Assembly (NCBI RefSeq): GCF_900106015.1
Contig: NZ_LT629797.1
Location: forward strand, 3,472,001-3,536,000
DNA: 64,000 nucleotides
Direction of reading: 5' to 3'
DNA from: Pseudomonas sihuiensis
Lineage (GTDB): Bacteria; Pseudomonadota; Gammaproteobacteria; Pseudomonadales; Pseudomonadaceae
In this document: positions 1 through 7,601 of the stretch, piece by piece
How positions within the stretch are numbered: position 1 is the stretch's first letter
Layout of the letters: each line of letters starts with the position of its first letter
Translations under genes and position numbers: made by a program
The notes under the pieces: generated by a model
Told to the model about the DNA's origin: nothing
The model's database searches: none
The model's input: the letters and a program-made list of their open reading frames with translations, nothing else

Positions 1-1
1 G

Positions 2-514
2 GCCTTCTGGGCACTCGATTACCCCTTCATGAAGCGTTACTCCAAGGCCTTCCTGGACAAGAACCCGCACATGAAGGGCAAGGATCTGGAGATCACCAAG
101 GCCGCCTGCGAGAAGTTCAAGCGCCTGCCGGTGACCGTGGTCAACTATCTGGAAGGCACCCGCTTCACTGCGGCCAAGCGGGCCCAGCAGCAGTCGCCCT
201 ACCGCTACCTGCTCAAGCCCAAGGCCGGCGGCGTGGCGTTCGTACTCGCGACGCTGGGTGAACAGATCGACGCCGTGCTGGACGTGACGCTGGTGTATCC
301 CGGCAAGCAGGTACCGGGGTTCTGGGCCCTGCTCAGCGGCCAGGTGCCGAAGGTGATCATGGATATTCAGACGCTCGAACTGGACCCGGCGCTGTACCAG
401 GGCGATTACGAGAACGATCCGGCTTTCCGCCTGCAGGTGCAGGACTGGGTTTCGGACCTGTGGCTGGCCAAGGACAAACGCATCGAGCAGTTGTGCAGCG
501 AGGACCACGACTGA
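2..514 (+). CDS. Acyltransferase, PlsC/YihG-like (5' end outside window)
   Basis: C-terminal about 171 residues of an acyltransferase of the 1-acylglycerol-3-phosphate acyltransferase (PlsC) superfamily. The frame is open from base 2, so the start and the catalytic HX4D block lie upstream. The VNYLEGTRF segment matches the third conserved block of the family (E-G-T-R, which binds the phosphate of the acceptor), and AGGVAFVL with the following ALLD/VTLVYPG stretch resembles the distal blocks of YihG-type inner-membrane acyltransferases. Role inferred: phospholipid acyl transfer at the inner membrane; the exact substrate cannot be told from this fragment. The ATG at 29 is internal and not a likely start. 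Confidence 0.75.
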   Translation, partial: AFWALDYPFMKRYSKAFLDKNPHMKGKDLEITKAACEKFKRLPVTVVNYLEGTRFTAAKRAQQQSPYRYLLKPKAGGVAFVLATLGEQIDAVLDVTLVYPGKQVPGFWALLSGQVPKVIMDIQTLELDPALYQGDYENDPAFRLQVQDWVSDLWLAKDKRIEQLCSEDHD

Positions 515-538
515 CTGTCGGCACCGCACCGGGCGTCG

Positions 539-552
539 TTCGGATTTCCGAA
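539..552 (+). promoter_or_regulatory. AauR box upstream of aatJ
   Basis: TTCGGATTTCCGAA is a perfect match to TTCGG-N4-CCGAA, the inverted repeat I recall as the AauR recognition motif of P. putida. A weaker copy, GTCGGAAGAGCGAA, lies at 570-583, 31 bp downstream. The cognate regulator aauR is encoded at 6028-7350. Confidence 0.75.
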
Positions 553-630
553 TACGCCCGCACGCAATGGTCGGAAGAGCGAACGAGCGACGACTCAACA
601 CAACCCGAATTAATAAAATTAATCAATATA

Positions 631-643
631 AATCAAATAGTTA
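631..643 (+). promoter_or_regulatory. IHF-like site between AauR box and sigma-54 promoter
   Basis: AATCAAATAGTTA fits the IHF consensus WATCAA-N4-TTR exactly and sits in a strikingly AT-rich 50-bp tract (about 605-655). It lies between the activator site (539-552) and the -24/-12 element (671-686), where DNA bending is expected for enhancer-dependent promoters. Inference from position and motif only. Confidence 0.55.
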
Positions 644-670
644 ATAAATTATCGAAGCCCTCGAAAACGC

Positions 671-686
671 TGGCACACAACCTGCT
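671..686 (+). promoter_or_regulatory. Sigma-54 -24/-12 promoter of aatJ
   Basis: TGGCACACAACCTGCT: the GG and GC dinucleotides are separated by exactly 10 bp, matching TGGCAC-N5-TTGCW with one mismatch. Expected transcription start is near 697, giving a leader of about 75 nt before aatJ. Sigma-54 dependence agrees with the NtrC-family activator AauR. Confidence 0.75.
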
Positions 687-771
687 CAAGTCACTACAGG
701 AATGCAATAGACCTTCCATGAGCAAAGTGGCGTACCGCGCCATCACAACAACAACATCGAGGATTCGATTC

Positions 772-1680
772 ATGCGTACCTTCCACCGTGTACTGAGCGT
801 GGCCATTGCCGCCGCCGTCCTTTCCACCCCGGTGACCGCTGCGGAACTGACCGGCACCCTGAAGAAGATCAAGGACAGCGGCACCATCACCCTGGGCCAT
901 CGCGACTCGTCCATTCCCTTCTCCTACTTCGGCGACAACTCGCGCCAGCCGATCGGCTACTCCCATGACCTGCAGCTGAAGGTGGTCGAGGCGATCAAGC
1001 AGGAACTGGGCATGCCGGACCTGAAGGTGCGCTACAACCTGGTCACGTCGCAGACCCGCATCCCCCTGGTGCAGAACGGCACCGTCGACCTGGAATGCGG
1101 CTCCACCACCAACAACGTCGAGCGTCAGCAGCAGGTCGACTTCTCCGTCGGCATCTTCGAAGTGGGCACCCGCCTGCTGGCCAAGAAGACCAGCGGCATC
1201 AACGATTTCGAAGACCTCAAGGGCAAGAACGTGGTGACCACCGCCGGTACCACCTCCGAGCGCCTGATCAAGTCGATGAATGCCGAGAAGAAGATGGGCA
1301 TGAACGTGATTTCCGCCAAGGATCACGGCGAGTCCTTCCTGATGCTCGAATCCAACCGCGCCGTCGCCTTCATGATGGACGACGCCCTGCTCGCCGGCGA
1401 AATGGCCAAGGCCAAGAAGCCGGATGACTGGGCCGTGGTCGGTACCCCGCAGTCCTTCGAAATCTACGGCTGCATGGTGCGCAAGGGTGATGTCGGCTTC
1501 AAGCAGGTGGTCGACAAGGCCATCAGCGACACCTTCGCCTCCGGTGAGATCAACGACATCTACGCCAAATGGTTCCTCCAGCCGGTGCCGCCGAAGGGCC
1601 TGAACCTGAATTTCCCCATGAGCGACGAGCTGAAGAAGCTGATCGCCAACCCGACCGACAAATCTGCAGAACAGATCTGA
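772..1680 (+). CDS. aatJ: Glutamate/aspartate ABC transporter, periplasmic binding protein AatJ (GltI)
   Basis: 302-aa solute-binding protein family 3 member that captures glutamate and aspartate in the periplasm and delivers them to AatQM. Residues 1-23 form a Sec signal peptide ending VTAAE. GHRDSSIPFSY, DLECGSTTNN and the lobe-2 segment ending IYAKWF are typical of GltI. The start at 772 is preferred because GAGGA lies 8 nt upstream and the signal peptide follows at once; the same frame is open upstream to 460, but that stretch covers the previous gene's end and the regulatory region. First gene of aatJQMP, separated from aatQ by a 25-bp-armed palindrome, which often reduces downstream expression relative to the abundant binding protein. 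Confidence 0.95.
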   Translation: MRTFHRVLSVAIAAAVLSTPVTAAELTGTLKKIKDSGTITLGHRDSSIPFSYFGDNSRQPIGYSHDLQLKVVEAIKQELGMPDLKVRYNLVTSQTRIPLVQNGTVDLECGSTTNNVERQQQVDFSVGIFEVGTRLLAKKTSGINDFEDLKGKNVVTTAGTTSERLIKSMNAEKKMGMNVISAKDHGESFLMLESNRAVAFMMDDALLAGEMAKAKKPDDWAVVGTPQSFEIYGCMVRKGDVGFKQVVDKAISDTFASGEINDIYAKWFLQPVPPKGLNLNFPMSDELKKLIANPTDKSAEQI

Positions 1681-1718
1681 CGGTAAACCTGCGCCAGCTT
1701 CACAAGAGCTAGCACAGC

Positions 1719-1790
1719 ACCGTAGGGCGGGTGCAACCCGCCAACCCGATCGTCCACGACAACTCTGGCGGGTTGCACCCGCCCTACGGT
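1719..1790. repeat. Large palindromic repeat (GTAGGGCGGG family)
   Basis: Perfect 25-bp inverted arms at 1719-1743 and 1766-1790 with a 22-base loop, core GTAGGGCGGGTGCAACCCG. It lies between aatJ and aatQ, so the transcript can fold a very stable stem that could protect or separate aatJ mRNA. The rest of the 216-bp gap (1681-1896) shows only the aatQ ribosome site (GGGGGT about 7 nt before 1897). Confidence 0.85.
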
Positions 1791-1896
1791 TCTTTCTCCT
1801 GATGGATAAGGGGCACAGCCGCCACCCGCGGCTGGGGCACGCTGCTGCGCGCTCGGCCCCTCCAACCCAAGCTTTAGCCACACGGGGGTCACCCGC

Positions 1897-2643
1897 ATGA
1901 ATTACAACTGGGACTGGGGCATCTACTTCAAGTCCACCGGCATCGGCAGCGAAACCTACCTGGACTGGTTCATCACCGGCCTGGGCTGGACCATCGCCAT
2001 CGCCCTGGCTGGCTGGATAATCGCCCTGGCGCTGGGCTCGCTGCTCGGCGTGATGCGTACCCTGCCGAACCGCTGGCTGTCCGGCCTGGCCACCGCCTAC
2101 GTGGAAATCTTCCGCAACGTGCCGCTGCTGGTGCAGCTGTTCCTCTGGTACTTCCTGGTGCCGGACCTGCTGCCCGAGCCACTGGAGCTGTGGTTCAAGC
2201 AGGACCTCAACCCGGCCACCTCGGCCTATCTCTCGGTGGTGGTGTGCCTCGGCCTGTTCACCGCCGCGCGGGTCTGCGAACAGGTACGCACCGGTATCGA
2301 GGCGCTGCCCAAAGGGCAGACTGCCGCCGCTTACGCCATGGGTTTTCGCCTGCCGCAGATCTACCGCAACGTGCTGCTGCCGCAGGCGTTTCGCATCATC
2401 ATTCCGCCGCTCACCAGCGAGTTTCTGAACATCTTCAAGAACTCTTCGGTGGCCTCGTTGATCGGCCTGATGGAGCTGCTGGCGCAGACCAAGCAGACCG
2501 CCGAATTCAGCGCCAACCTGTTCGAGGCCTTCACCCTGGCCACGCTGATCTACTTCACCCTGAACATGAGCCTGATGATGATCATGCGCATGATCGAGAA
2601 GAAGGTTGCCGTGCCCGGTCTGATCTCCGTAGGGGGTAAATGA
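1897..2643 (+). CDS. aatQ: Glutamate/aspartate ABC transporter permease AatQ (GltJ)
   Basis: 248-aa inner-membrane permease of the His/Glu/Gln/Arg/opine (HisM-type) family. Hydrophobic segments run through most of the protein, and the EAA loop that contacts the ATPase is visible around residues 130-150 (EALPKGQTAAAYAMGF). The starting motif MNYNWDWG is typical of GltJ. It pairs with AatM to form the channel. The stop codon overlaps the aatM start by 4 bp, implying translational coupling. Confidence 0.94.
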   Translation: MNYNWDWGIYFKSTGIGSETYLDWFITGLGWTIAIALAGWIIALALGSLLGVMRTLPNRWLSGLATAYVEIFRNVPLLVQLFLWYFLVPDLLPEPLELWFKQDLNPATSAYLSVVVCLGLFTAARVCEQVRTGIEALPKGQTAAAYAMGFRLPQIYRNVLLPQAFRIIIPPLTSEFLNIFKNSSVASLIGLMELLAQTKQTAEFSANLFEAFTLATLIYFTLNMSLMMIMRMIEKKVAVPGLISVGGK

Positions 2644-3308
2644 TGGATTTCAGCGAAATCATCCCCGCCCTGCCGGGCCTGTGGGACGGCATGGCGATGA
2701 CCCTGCAGCTGATGGCCCTGGGCATCCTCGGCGGGGTGGCACTGGGCACTCTGCTGGCCCTGATGCGCCTGTCGCACAGCAAGCTGCTGGCCAACATCGC
2801 CGCCACCTACGTCAACTACTTCCGCTCGATCCCTTTGCTGCTGGTGATCACCTGGTTCTACTTCGCGGTGCCGTTCATCCTGCGCTGGATCACCGGCGAG
2901 GACACCCCGGTGGGCGCGTTCAGCTCGTGCCTGGTGGCCTTCGTGATGTTCGAGGCGGCCTACTTCTGCGAGATCGTGCGCGCCGGTATCCAGGCCATTC
3001 CCAAGGGTCAGATGGGTGCCTCCCAGGCGCTCGGCATGAGCTACGGCCAGAGCATGCGCCTGATCATCCTGCCGCAGGCCTTCCGCAAGATGACGCCGCT
3101 GCTGCTGCAGCAGAGCATCATCCTCTTTCAGGACACCTCGCTGGTTTACACCGTGGGCCTGATGGACTTCCTCAACGCCGCACGCTCGCGTGGCGACATC
3201 ATCGGCCAGCCCCATGAGTTCCTGATCTTCGCCGGCCTGGTCTACTTCACCATCAGCTTCGCCGCCTCGCGCCTGGTCAAGCTTCTGCAAAAAAGGTTAG
3301 CCGTATGA
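2640..3308 (+). CDS. aatM: Glutamate/aspartate ABC transporter permease AatM (GltK)
   Basis: 222-aa second permease subunit. The EAA loop reads [19 protein letters not shown] (about residues 116-134), followed by the family-typical LPQAFR. Several transmembrane segments are evident from the N terminus on. Overlaps aatQ by 4 bp upstream and aatP by 4 bp downstream, so the three genes are tightly coupled. Two adjacent ATG codons (2640, 2643) could both start the protein. Confidence 0.94.
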   Translation: MMDFSEIIPALPGLWDGMAMTLQLMALGILGGVALGTLLALMRLSHSKLLANIAATYVNYFRSIPLLLVITWFYFAVPFILRWITGEDTPVGAFSSCLVAFVMFEAAYFCEIVRAGIQAIPKGQMGASQALGMSYGQSMRLIILPQAFRKMTPLLLQQSIILFQDTSLVYTVGLMDFLNAARSRGDIIGQPHEFLIFAGLVYFTISFAASRLVKLLQKRLAV

Positions 3309-4039
3309 TTTCCATCCAGAACGTCAACAAGTGGTACGGGGACTTCCAGGTGCTGACCGATTGCAGCACCGAGGTGAAGAAGGGCGAAGTGGTCGTGGTG
3401 TGCGGGCCGTCCGGCTCGGGCAAATCGACCCTGATCAAGTGCGTCAACGCGCTGGAGCCGTTCCAGAAGGGTGACATCAACGTCGACGGCACCTCCATCG
3501 CCGACAAGAAGACCAACCTGCCCAAGCTGCGCTCGCGCGTCGGCATGGTGTTCCAGCACTTCGAGTTGTTCCCGCACCTGACCATCACCGAGAACCTGAC
3601 CATCGCCCAGATCAAGGTGCTCGGCCGCAGCAAGGAAGAAGCCACCAAGAAGGGTCTGGCCCTGCTCGATCGCGTCGGTCTGGCTGCCCATGCGCACAAG
3701 CATCCTGGTCAGCTCTCCGGTGGTCAGCAACAGCGCGTGGCCATTGCCCGTGCCCTGGCCATGGACCCGGTGGTGATGCTGTTCGACGAACCGACCTCGG
3801 CGCTCGACCCGGAGATGGTCAACGAAGTGCTCGACGTGATGGTGCAGCTGGCCCAGGAAGGCATGACCATGATGTGCGTGACCCACGAGATGGGCTTCGC
3901 CCGCAAGGTCGCCGATCGGGTGATCTTCATGGACGCCGGGCAGATCGTCGAGGATTGCCCCAAGGAAGAGTTCTTCGGCGACATCAACGCCCGCTCCGAG
4001 CGCGCCCAGCAGTTCCTGGCGAAGATCCTGCAGCACTGA
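3305..4039 (+). CDS. aatP: Glutamate/aspartate ABC transporter ATP-binding protein AatP (GltL)
   Basis: 244-aa cytoplasmic ATPase that powers AatJQM. Walker [10 protein letters not shown] (about residues 37-45), Q-loop near [13 protein letters not shown] signature LSGGQQQR, Walker [15 protein letters not shown] and the switch histidine in CVTHEMGF are all present. Length is normal for the polar amino acid uptake family. Last gene of the transporter operon; a REP-like palindrome follows 16 bp after the stop. Confidence 0.95.
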   Translation: MISIQNVNKWYGDFQVLTDCSTEVKKGEVVVVCGPSGSGKSTLIKCVNALEPFQKGDINVDGTSIADKKTNLPKLRSRVGMVFQHFELFPHLTITENLTIAQIKVLGRSKEEATKKGLALLDRVGLAAHAHKHPGQLSGGQQQRVAIARALAMDPVVMLFDEPTSALDPEMVNEVLDVMVQLAQEGMTMMCVTHEMGFARKVADRVIFMDAGQIVEDCPKEEFFGDINARSERAQQFLAKILQH

Positions 4040-4054
4040 CCTGTCGCGCCTGAC

Positions 4055-4114
4055 GTAGCCCGGATGCAATCCGGGGATGACCGTTCACGGCTTCCCGGAT
4101 TGCATCCGGGCTAC
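4055..4114. repeat. REP-like palindrome (GTAGCCCGGATGCAATCCGGG family)
   Basis: Two arms related to GTAGCCCGGATGCAATCCGG face each other with a short loop, in the 108-bp gap between aatP and aauS. Further copies lie at 19294-19351 and 63454-63504, with a half copy at 31754-31775. Confidence 0.85.
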
Positions 4115-4147
4115 ACATCCACATATCTGGCCAGTCTGGGGAGGACT

Positions 4148-6031
4148 ATGATGCAATGCCTGCCCGCCCTTCCTCGCGCCGATCTGACCGTGAAACCGCG
4201 CCTGCTCCATCACCTGTCGCTGATTCTGCTGTTCCTGCTGCTGGTGCTCGGCTGCGGCTACGCCGCCTATCACATCAGCGACCGTGCCGGCATCCGCGCG
4301 CTGGCCGAGAACGGTGAGCGTCAGCTGGAGCTCAACGCCCGCGCGGTGGAAAGCGAAATCACCAAGTACACCTACCTGCCCAGCCTGCTGGAGCTGGAAG
4401 GCAACGTCTCGCGCCTGCTGCTGGCGCCTACGGCCTATCGCCGTCATCACGTCAACATGTACCTGCAGGGTCTCAACGAGCGCAGCGGCAGCCTGGCCAT
4501 CTACGTACTCGACCCGGACGGCCGGGTGATCGCCACCAGCAACTGGGACGAGGCCGACAGCTACCTCGGCGAGGACCTGTCGTTTCGCGCCTACTACCAG
4601 GACGCCATCGAGGGCCGCCCCGGGCGCTTCTACGGCATCGGCAGCACCACGGGCGAAGCCGGCTATTACCTGGCCCACGGCCTGCGCGAGGGCAAGCGCA
4701 TCATCGGTGTGGCCGTGGTCAAGGTGCGCCTCGACGCTCTCGAAGAGCGCTGGCAGCGCGCGCTGCTGGAAGCCTATGTCAGCGATGAGAACGGCATCAT
4801 CATCCTCGCCAGCGATCCGATGGTGCGCCTGAAGTCCGTGCGTCCGCTCGACGATGCCACCAAGGAGCACCTGGCGCGCAGCCTGCAATATCACTGGGCG
4901 GCGCTGGAAGAACTGCAGCTGTTCAACCGCTCGCCAGTGGACGACGGCATCGAACAGGTCAGCTTCGCCACCGCCGGCGCGCCCGCCAACTACCTGCTGC
5001 AGACGCGCCGCCTGGAAGACACACCCTGGCACCTGACCCTGCTCAGTCCGCTGCAGGAACAACGCAGCGCGGCCATGAGCCACGGCATGCTGGCGGCCGT
5101 GGCGGCGGCCCTGCTGGCCTTTCTGCTGATCGCCTGGAACGAGCGGCGCAAGGTCATCGCCACGCGCCTGGCCGCCCGCGAGGCGCTGCAGGCGGCCAAC
5201 GACGAACTGGAGCGCAAGATCACCGAGCGCACCGCCGATCTGCAGGCCAGCAATGAGCGCCTGCAAGCCGAGGTGCGCGAGCGCCAGCAGGCCGAGACCA
5301 CCCTGCGACAGGCCCAGGACGAGCTGGTGCAGGCTGGCAAGCTGGCGGTGATCGGGCAGATGTCCACCAGCATCGCCCACGAACTGAACCAGCCGCTGGC
5401 AGCGCTGCGTACGCTATCCGGCAACACCGTGCGCTTCCTCCAGCGCGGCGCCCTGGATGTTGCCAGCAGCAACCTGCAGAACATCGGCGAACTGGTCGAT
5501 CGCATGGGCAAGATCACCGGCAGTCTGCGCGCCTTCGCCCGCCGTGCCGGCGATAGCGGCGAGGCCTCGCTGAGCCAGGCGGTCGACGCCGCCGTAATGC
5601 TCCTGCACCCGCGCCTGCAACGCACCAGCATGAAGATTCATCGCGACTATCTACACCCAGAGCAGGCCGACGTACGCCTGGCCATCGAACAGATTCGCCT
5701 GGAGCAGATTCTGGTCAACCTGATCAGCAACGCCCTCGACGCCATGCGCAACCAGGTCGACCGCCAGCTGTGGCTGAGCGGCACGGCGGATGCCGACGGC
5801 TACCAACTGGAAGTGCGCGACAACGGCCCCGGTATCGCCCCGGAAACCCGCGCGCATCTGTTCGAGCCCTTCTTCACCACCAAGCCGGGTGAACAAGGTC
5901 TGGGCCTCGGCCTGACCCTTTCTGCCAGCCTCGCCGCCGCTGCCGGCGGCAGCCTCACCGTGCGCCACCCCGAAGAGGGCGGCACCGCCTTCGTCCTCAG
6001 CCTGCCCTACCCGCGAGAGCCACAAGCATGA
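4148..6031 (+). CDS. aauS: Acidic amino acid sensor histidine kinase AauS
   Basis: 627-aa DctB-type membrane sensor kinase. An N-terminal transmembrane segment (about residues 24-44) and a second near residue 320 bracket a periplasmic double-Cache-like domain. A coiled-coil linker (EALQAANDELERKITERTADLQ region) leads to a HisKA domain with the phosphorylated His at about residue 411 (IAHELNQPLA) and an HATPase domain (NLISNALDAM, DNGPGIAPE, GLGLGLTLS). The start at 4148 or 4151 is chosen because GGGGAGG lies just upstream; earlier in-frame codons fall in the REP-like palindrome. Overlaps aauR by 4 bp. It likely senses extracellular glutamate/aspartate and phosphorylates AauR. Confidence 0.92.
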   Translation: MMQCLPALPRADLTVKPRLLHHLSLILLFLLLVLGCGYAAYHISDRAGIRALAENGERQLELNARAVESEITKYTYLPSLLELEGNVSRLLLAPTAYRRHHVNMYLQGLNERSGSLAIYVLDPDGRVIATSNWDEADSYLGEDLSFRAYYQDAIEGRPGRFYGIGSTTGEAGYYLAHGLREGKRIIGVAVVKVRLDALEERWQRALLEAYVSDENGIIILASDPMVRLKSVRPLDDATKEHLARSLQYHWAALEELQLFNRSPVDDGIEQVSFATAGAPANYLLQTRRLEDTPWHLTLLSPLQEQRSAAMSHGMLAAVAAALLAFLLIAWNERRKVIATRLAAREALQAANDELERKITERTADLQASNERLQAEVRERQQAETTLRQAQDELVQAGKLAVIGQMSTSIAHELNQPLAALRTLSGNTVRFLQRGALDVASSNLQNIGELVDRMGKITGSLRAFARRAGDSGEASLSQAVDAAVMLLHPRLQRTSMKIHRDYLHPEQADVRLAIEQIRLEQILVNLISNALDAMRNQVDRQLWLSGTADADGYQLEVRDNGPGIAPETRAHLFEPFFTTKPGEQGLGLGLTLSASLAAAAGGSLTVRHPEEGGTAFVLSLPYPREPQA

Positions 6032-7350
6032 GCGACCGCCTCACCGTCCTGATCGTCGAAGACGATCCCCATGTGCTGCTCGGCTGCCAGCAGGCCCTGG
6101 CGCTGGAAGACATTCCCAGCATCGGAGTCAGCAGCGCCGAAGAAGCGCTGGCGCAGGTCGACGCGGACTTCGCCGGCATCGTCGTCAGCGACATCCGCCT
6201 GCCCGGCATCGATGGCCTGGCGCTGCTCACCCGCCTCAAGCAGCGTGATCCGAGCCTGCCTGTGGTACTGATCACCGGCCACGGCGATATCGGCATGGCT
6301 GTGGGCGCGATGCGCGATGGCGCCTACGACTTCATGGAAAAGCCCTTCTCCCCGGAACGCCTGGTCGACGTTGCCCGCCGCGCTCTGGAGCAACGCAGTC
6401 TGGCCCGCGAGGTCAGCGCCTTGCGCCGCCAACTGGCCGGGCGCCAGGCGCTGGAGCAGCGCATCATCGGTCGCTCGCCGGCCATGCAACAGCTGCGCGA
6501 ACTGATCGCCAACGTCGCCGATACAGGCGCCAACGTGTTGATCGAAGGCGAAACCGGCACCGGCAAGGAGCTGATCGCCCGCTGCCTGCACGACTTCAGC
6601 CGACGCCAGCACAAGCAGTTCGTCGCGCTCAATTGCGGCGGCCTGCCGGAAAGCCTGTTCGAGAGCGAGATTTTCGGCCACGAGGCGCATGCCTTCACCG
6701 GCGCTAGCAAGCGCCGCATCGGCAAGATCGAGCACGCCGACGGTGGCAGCCTGTTTCTCGACGAGATCGAGAGCATGCCGATCAACCTGCAGATCAAGCT
6801 GCTGCGCGTGTTGCAGGAGCACAGCCTGGAGCGCCTCGGCTCGAACCAGTCGATCACGGTCGACTGTCGGGTGATCGCCGCGACCAAGGCGGATCTCGGC
6901 GAGCTGGGCAAGCGTGGCGAGTTTCGCAGCGATCTGTATTACCGCCTCAACGTGGTGACCCTGGAGCTGCCACCGCTGCGTGAACGCCGCGAGGATATCG
7001 CCCTGCTGTTCGAACACTTCCTGCAACTGGCGGCGCTGCGCTTCGACCGCGGCACACCGGAGCTGGACCCGCACACCCTGGCTGCGCTTATGGCCCACGA
7101 CTGGCCCGGCAACGTGCGCGAACTGCGCAACGTTGCCGAACGCTTCGCCCTCGGCCTGCCGGTATTCAAGAAAAGCGGCCAGGCCGATAGCAACGCGCCG
7201 GGCTTCAACGAAGCTGTGGAAGCCTTCGAGCGCAACCTACTGGCCGGCGCGCTGGAGCGCCACGACGGCAATCTCAGCCAGGCGGCGCAGGCACTGGGCC
7301 TGGCCAAGACCACGCTGTTCGACAAGGTGAAGAAGTACGGGCTGCAATAA
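6028..7350 (+). CDS. aauR: Sigma-54-dependent response regulator AauR
   Basis: 440-aa NtrC/DctD-type activator. Receiver domain residues 1-120 with phosphoacceptor Asp55 (VVSDIRLPG), AAA+ domain with Walker A GETGTGKE (about 174-181) and Walker B-like LFLDEIES, and a C-terminal Fis-type helix-turn-helix (NLSQAAQALGLAKTTLFDK). The sigma-54 contact loop, normally GAFTGA, reads HAFTGA (first residue His, about position 221). Coupled to aauS by a 4-bp overlap. It presumably binds the TTCGG-N4-CCGAA box at 539 and activates the aatJ sigma-54 promoter. Confidence 0.93.
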   Translation: MSDRLTVLIVEDDPHVLLGCQQALALEDIPSIGVSSAEEALAQVDADFAGIVVSDIRLPGIDGLALLTRLKQRDPSLPVVLITGHGDIGMAVGAMRDGAYDFMEKPFSPERLVDVARRALEQRSLAREVSALRRQLAGRQALEQRIIGRSPAMQQLRELIANVADTGANVLIEGETGTGKELIARCLHDFSRRQHKQFVALNCGGLPESLFESEIFGHEAHAFTGASKRRIGKIEHADGGSLFLDEIESMPINLQIKLLRVLQEHSLERLGSNQSITVDCRVIAATKADLGELGKRGEFRSDLYYRLNVVTLELPPLRERREDIALLFEHFLQLAALRFDRGTPELDPHTLAALMAHDWPGNVRELRNVAERFALGLPVFKKSGQADSNAPGFNEAVEAFERNLLAGALERHDGNLSQAAQALGLAKTTLFDKVKKYGLQ

Positions 7351-7407
7351 TTAAAAAGGAGCCCGCAGGCTAATACCGATCAGATAAGGTTGCAAAAGCG
7401 GCCTTTC

Positions 7408-7480
7408 GTAGGAGCCCCGCCCCGGGGCGAAGCTTTTCAATTGCGCATCGCCCTGGTTCGCGGCGGGGCGCCGCTCCTAC
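7408..7480. repeat. GTAGGAGC-family palindromic repeat
   Basis: Begins GTAGGAGC and ends GCTCCTAC, with GCCCCGCC/GGCGGGGC inner arms. It lies in the 251-bp gap between the convergent aauR and fdhA. A near-identical copy lies at 43830-43901; other members are listed separately. Confidence 0.85.
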
Positions 7481-7573
7481 ACATTCGCAGCGTCGACGCT
7501 TAACTGACTGGCATTAGCCCGCAGGCACCCGAAAGACGACGCCAACAACTGCGCCTTTGCCGTGAAAGGTAGC

Positions 7574-7595
7574 GACCTGGGACTAAGCCCAGGTC
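7574..7595 (-). terminator. Hairpin downstream of fdhA
   Basis: GACCTGGG-ACTAAG-CCCAGGTC forms a perfect 8-bp stem starting 7 bases past the fdhA stop. No clear T run follows on the minus strand, so termination is possible but not certain. Confidence 0.45.
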
Positions 7596-7601
7596 ACGAC
7601 G

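Noticed and set aside
460-771. Longer 406-aa form of AatJ starting at 460
   Set aside because: The extension overlaps the previous gene, the AauR box, the IHF site and the sigma-54 promoter; the signal peptide begins at 772.
694-1881. 395-aa open frame antisense to aatJ
   Set aside because: GC-rich mirror frame of a well-supported gene, with no recognisable domain.
4064-4147. Upstream start for AauS
   Set aside because: The extra residues are translated REP-like palindrome; the GGGGAGG ribosome site supports 4148/4151.
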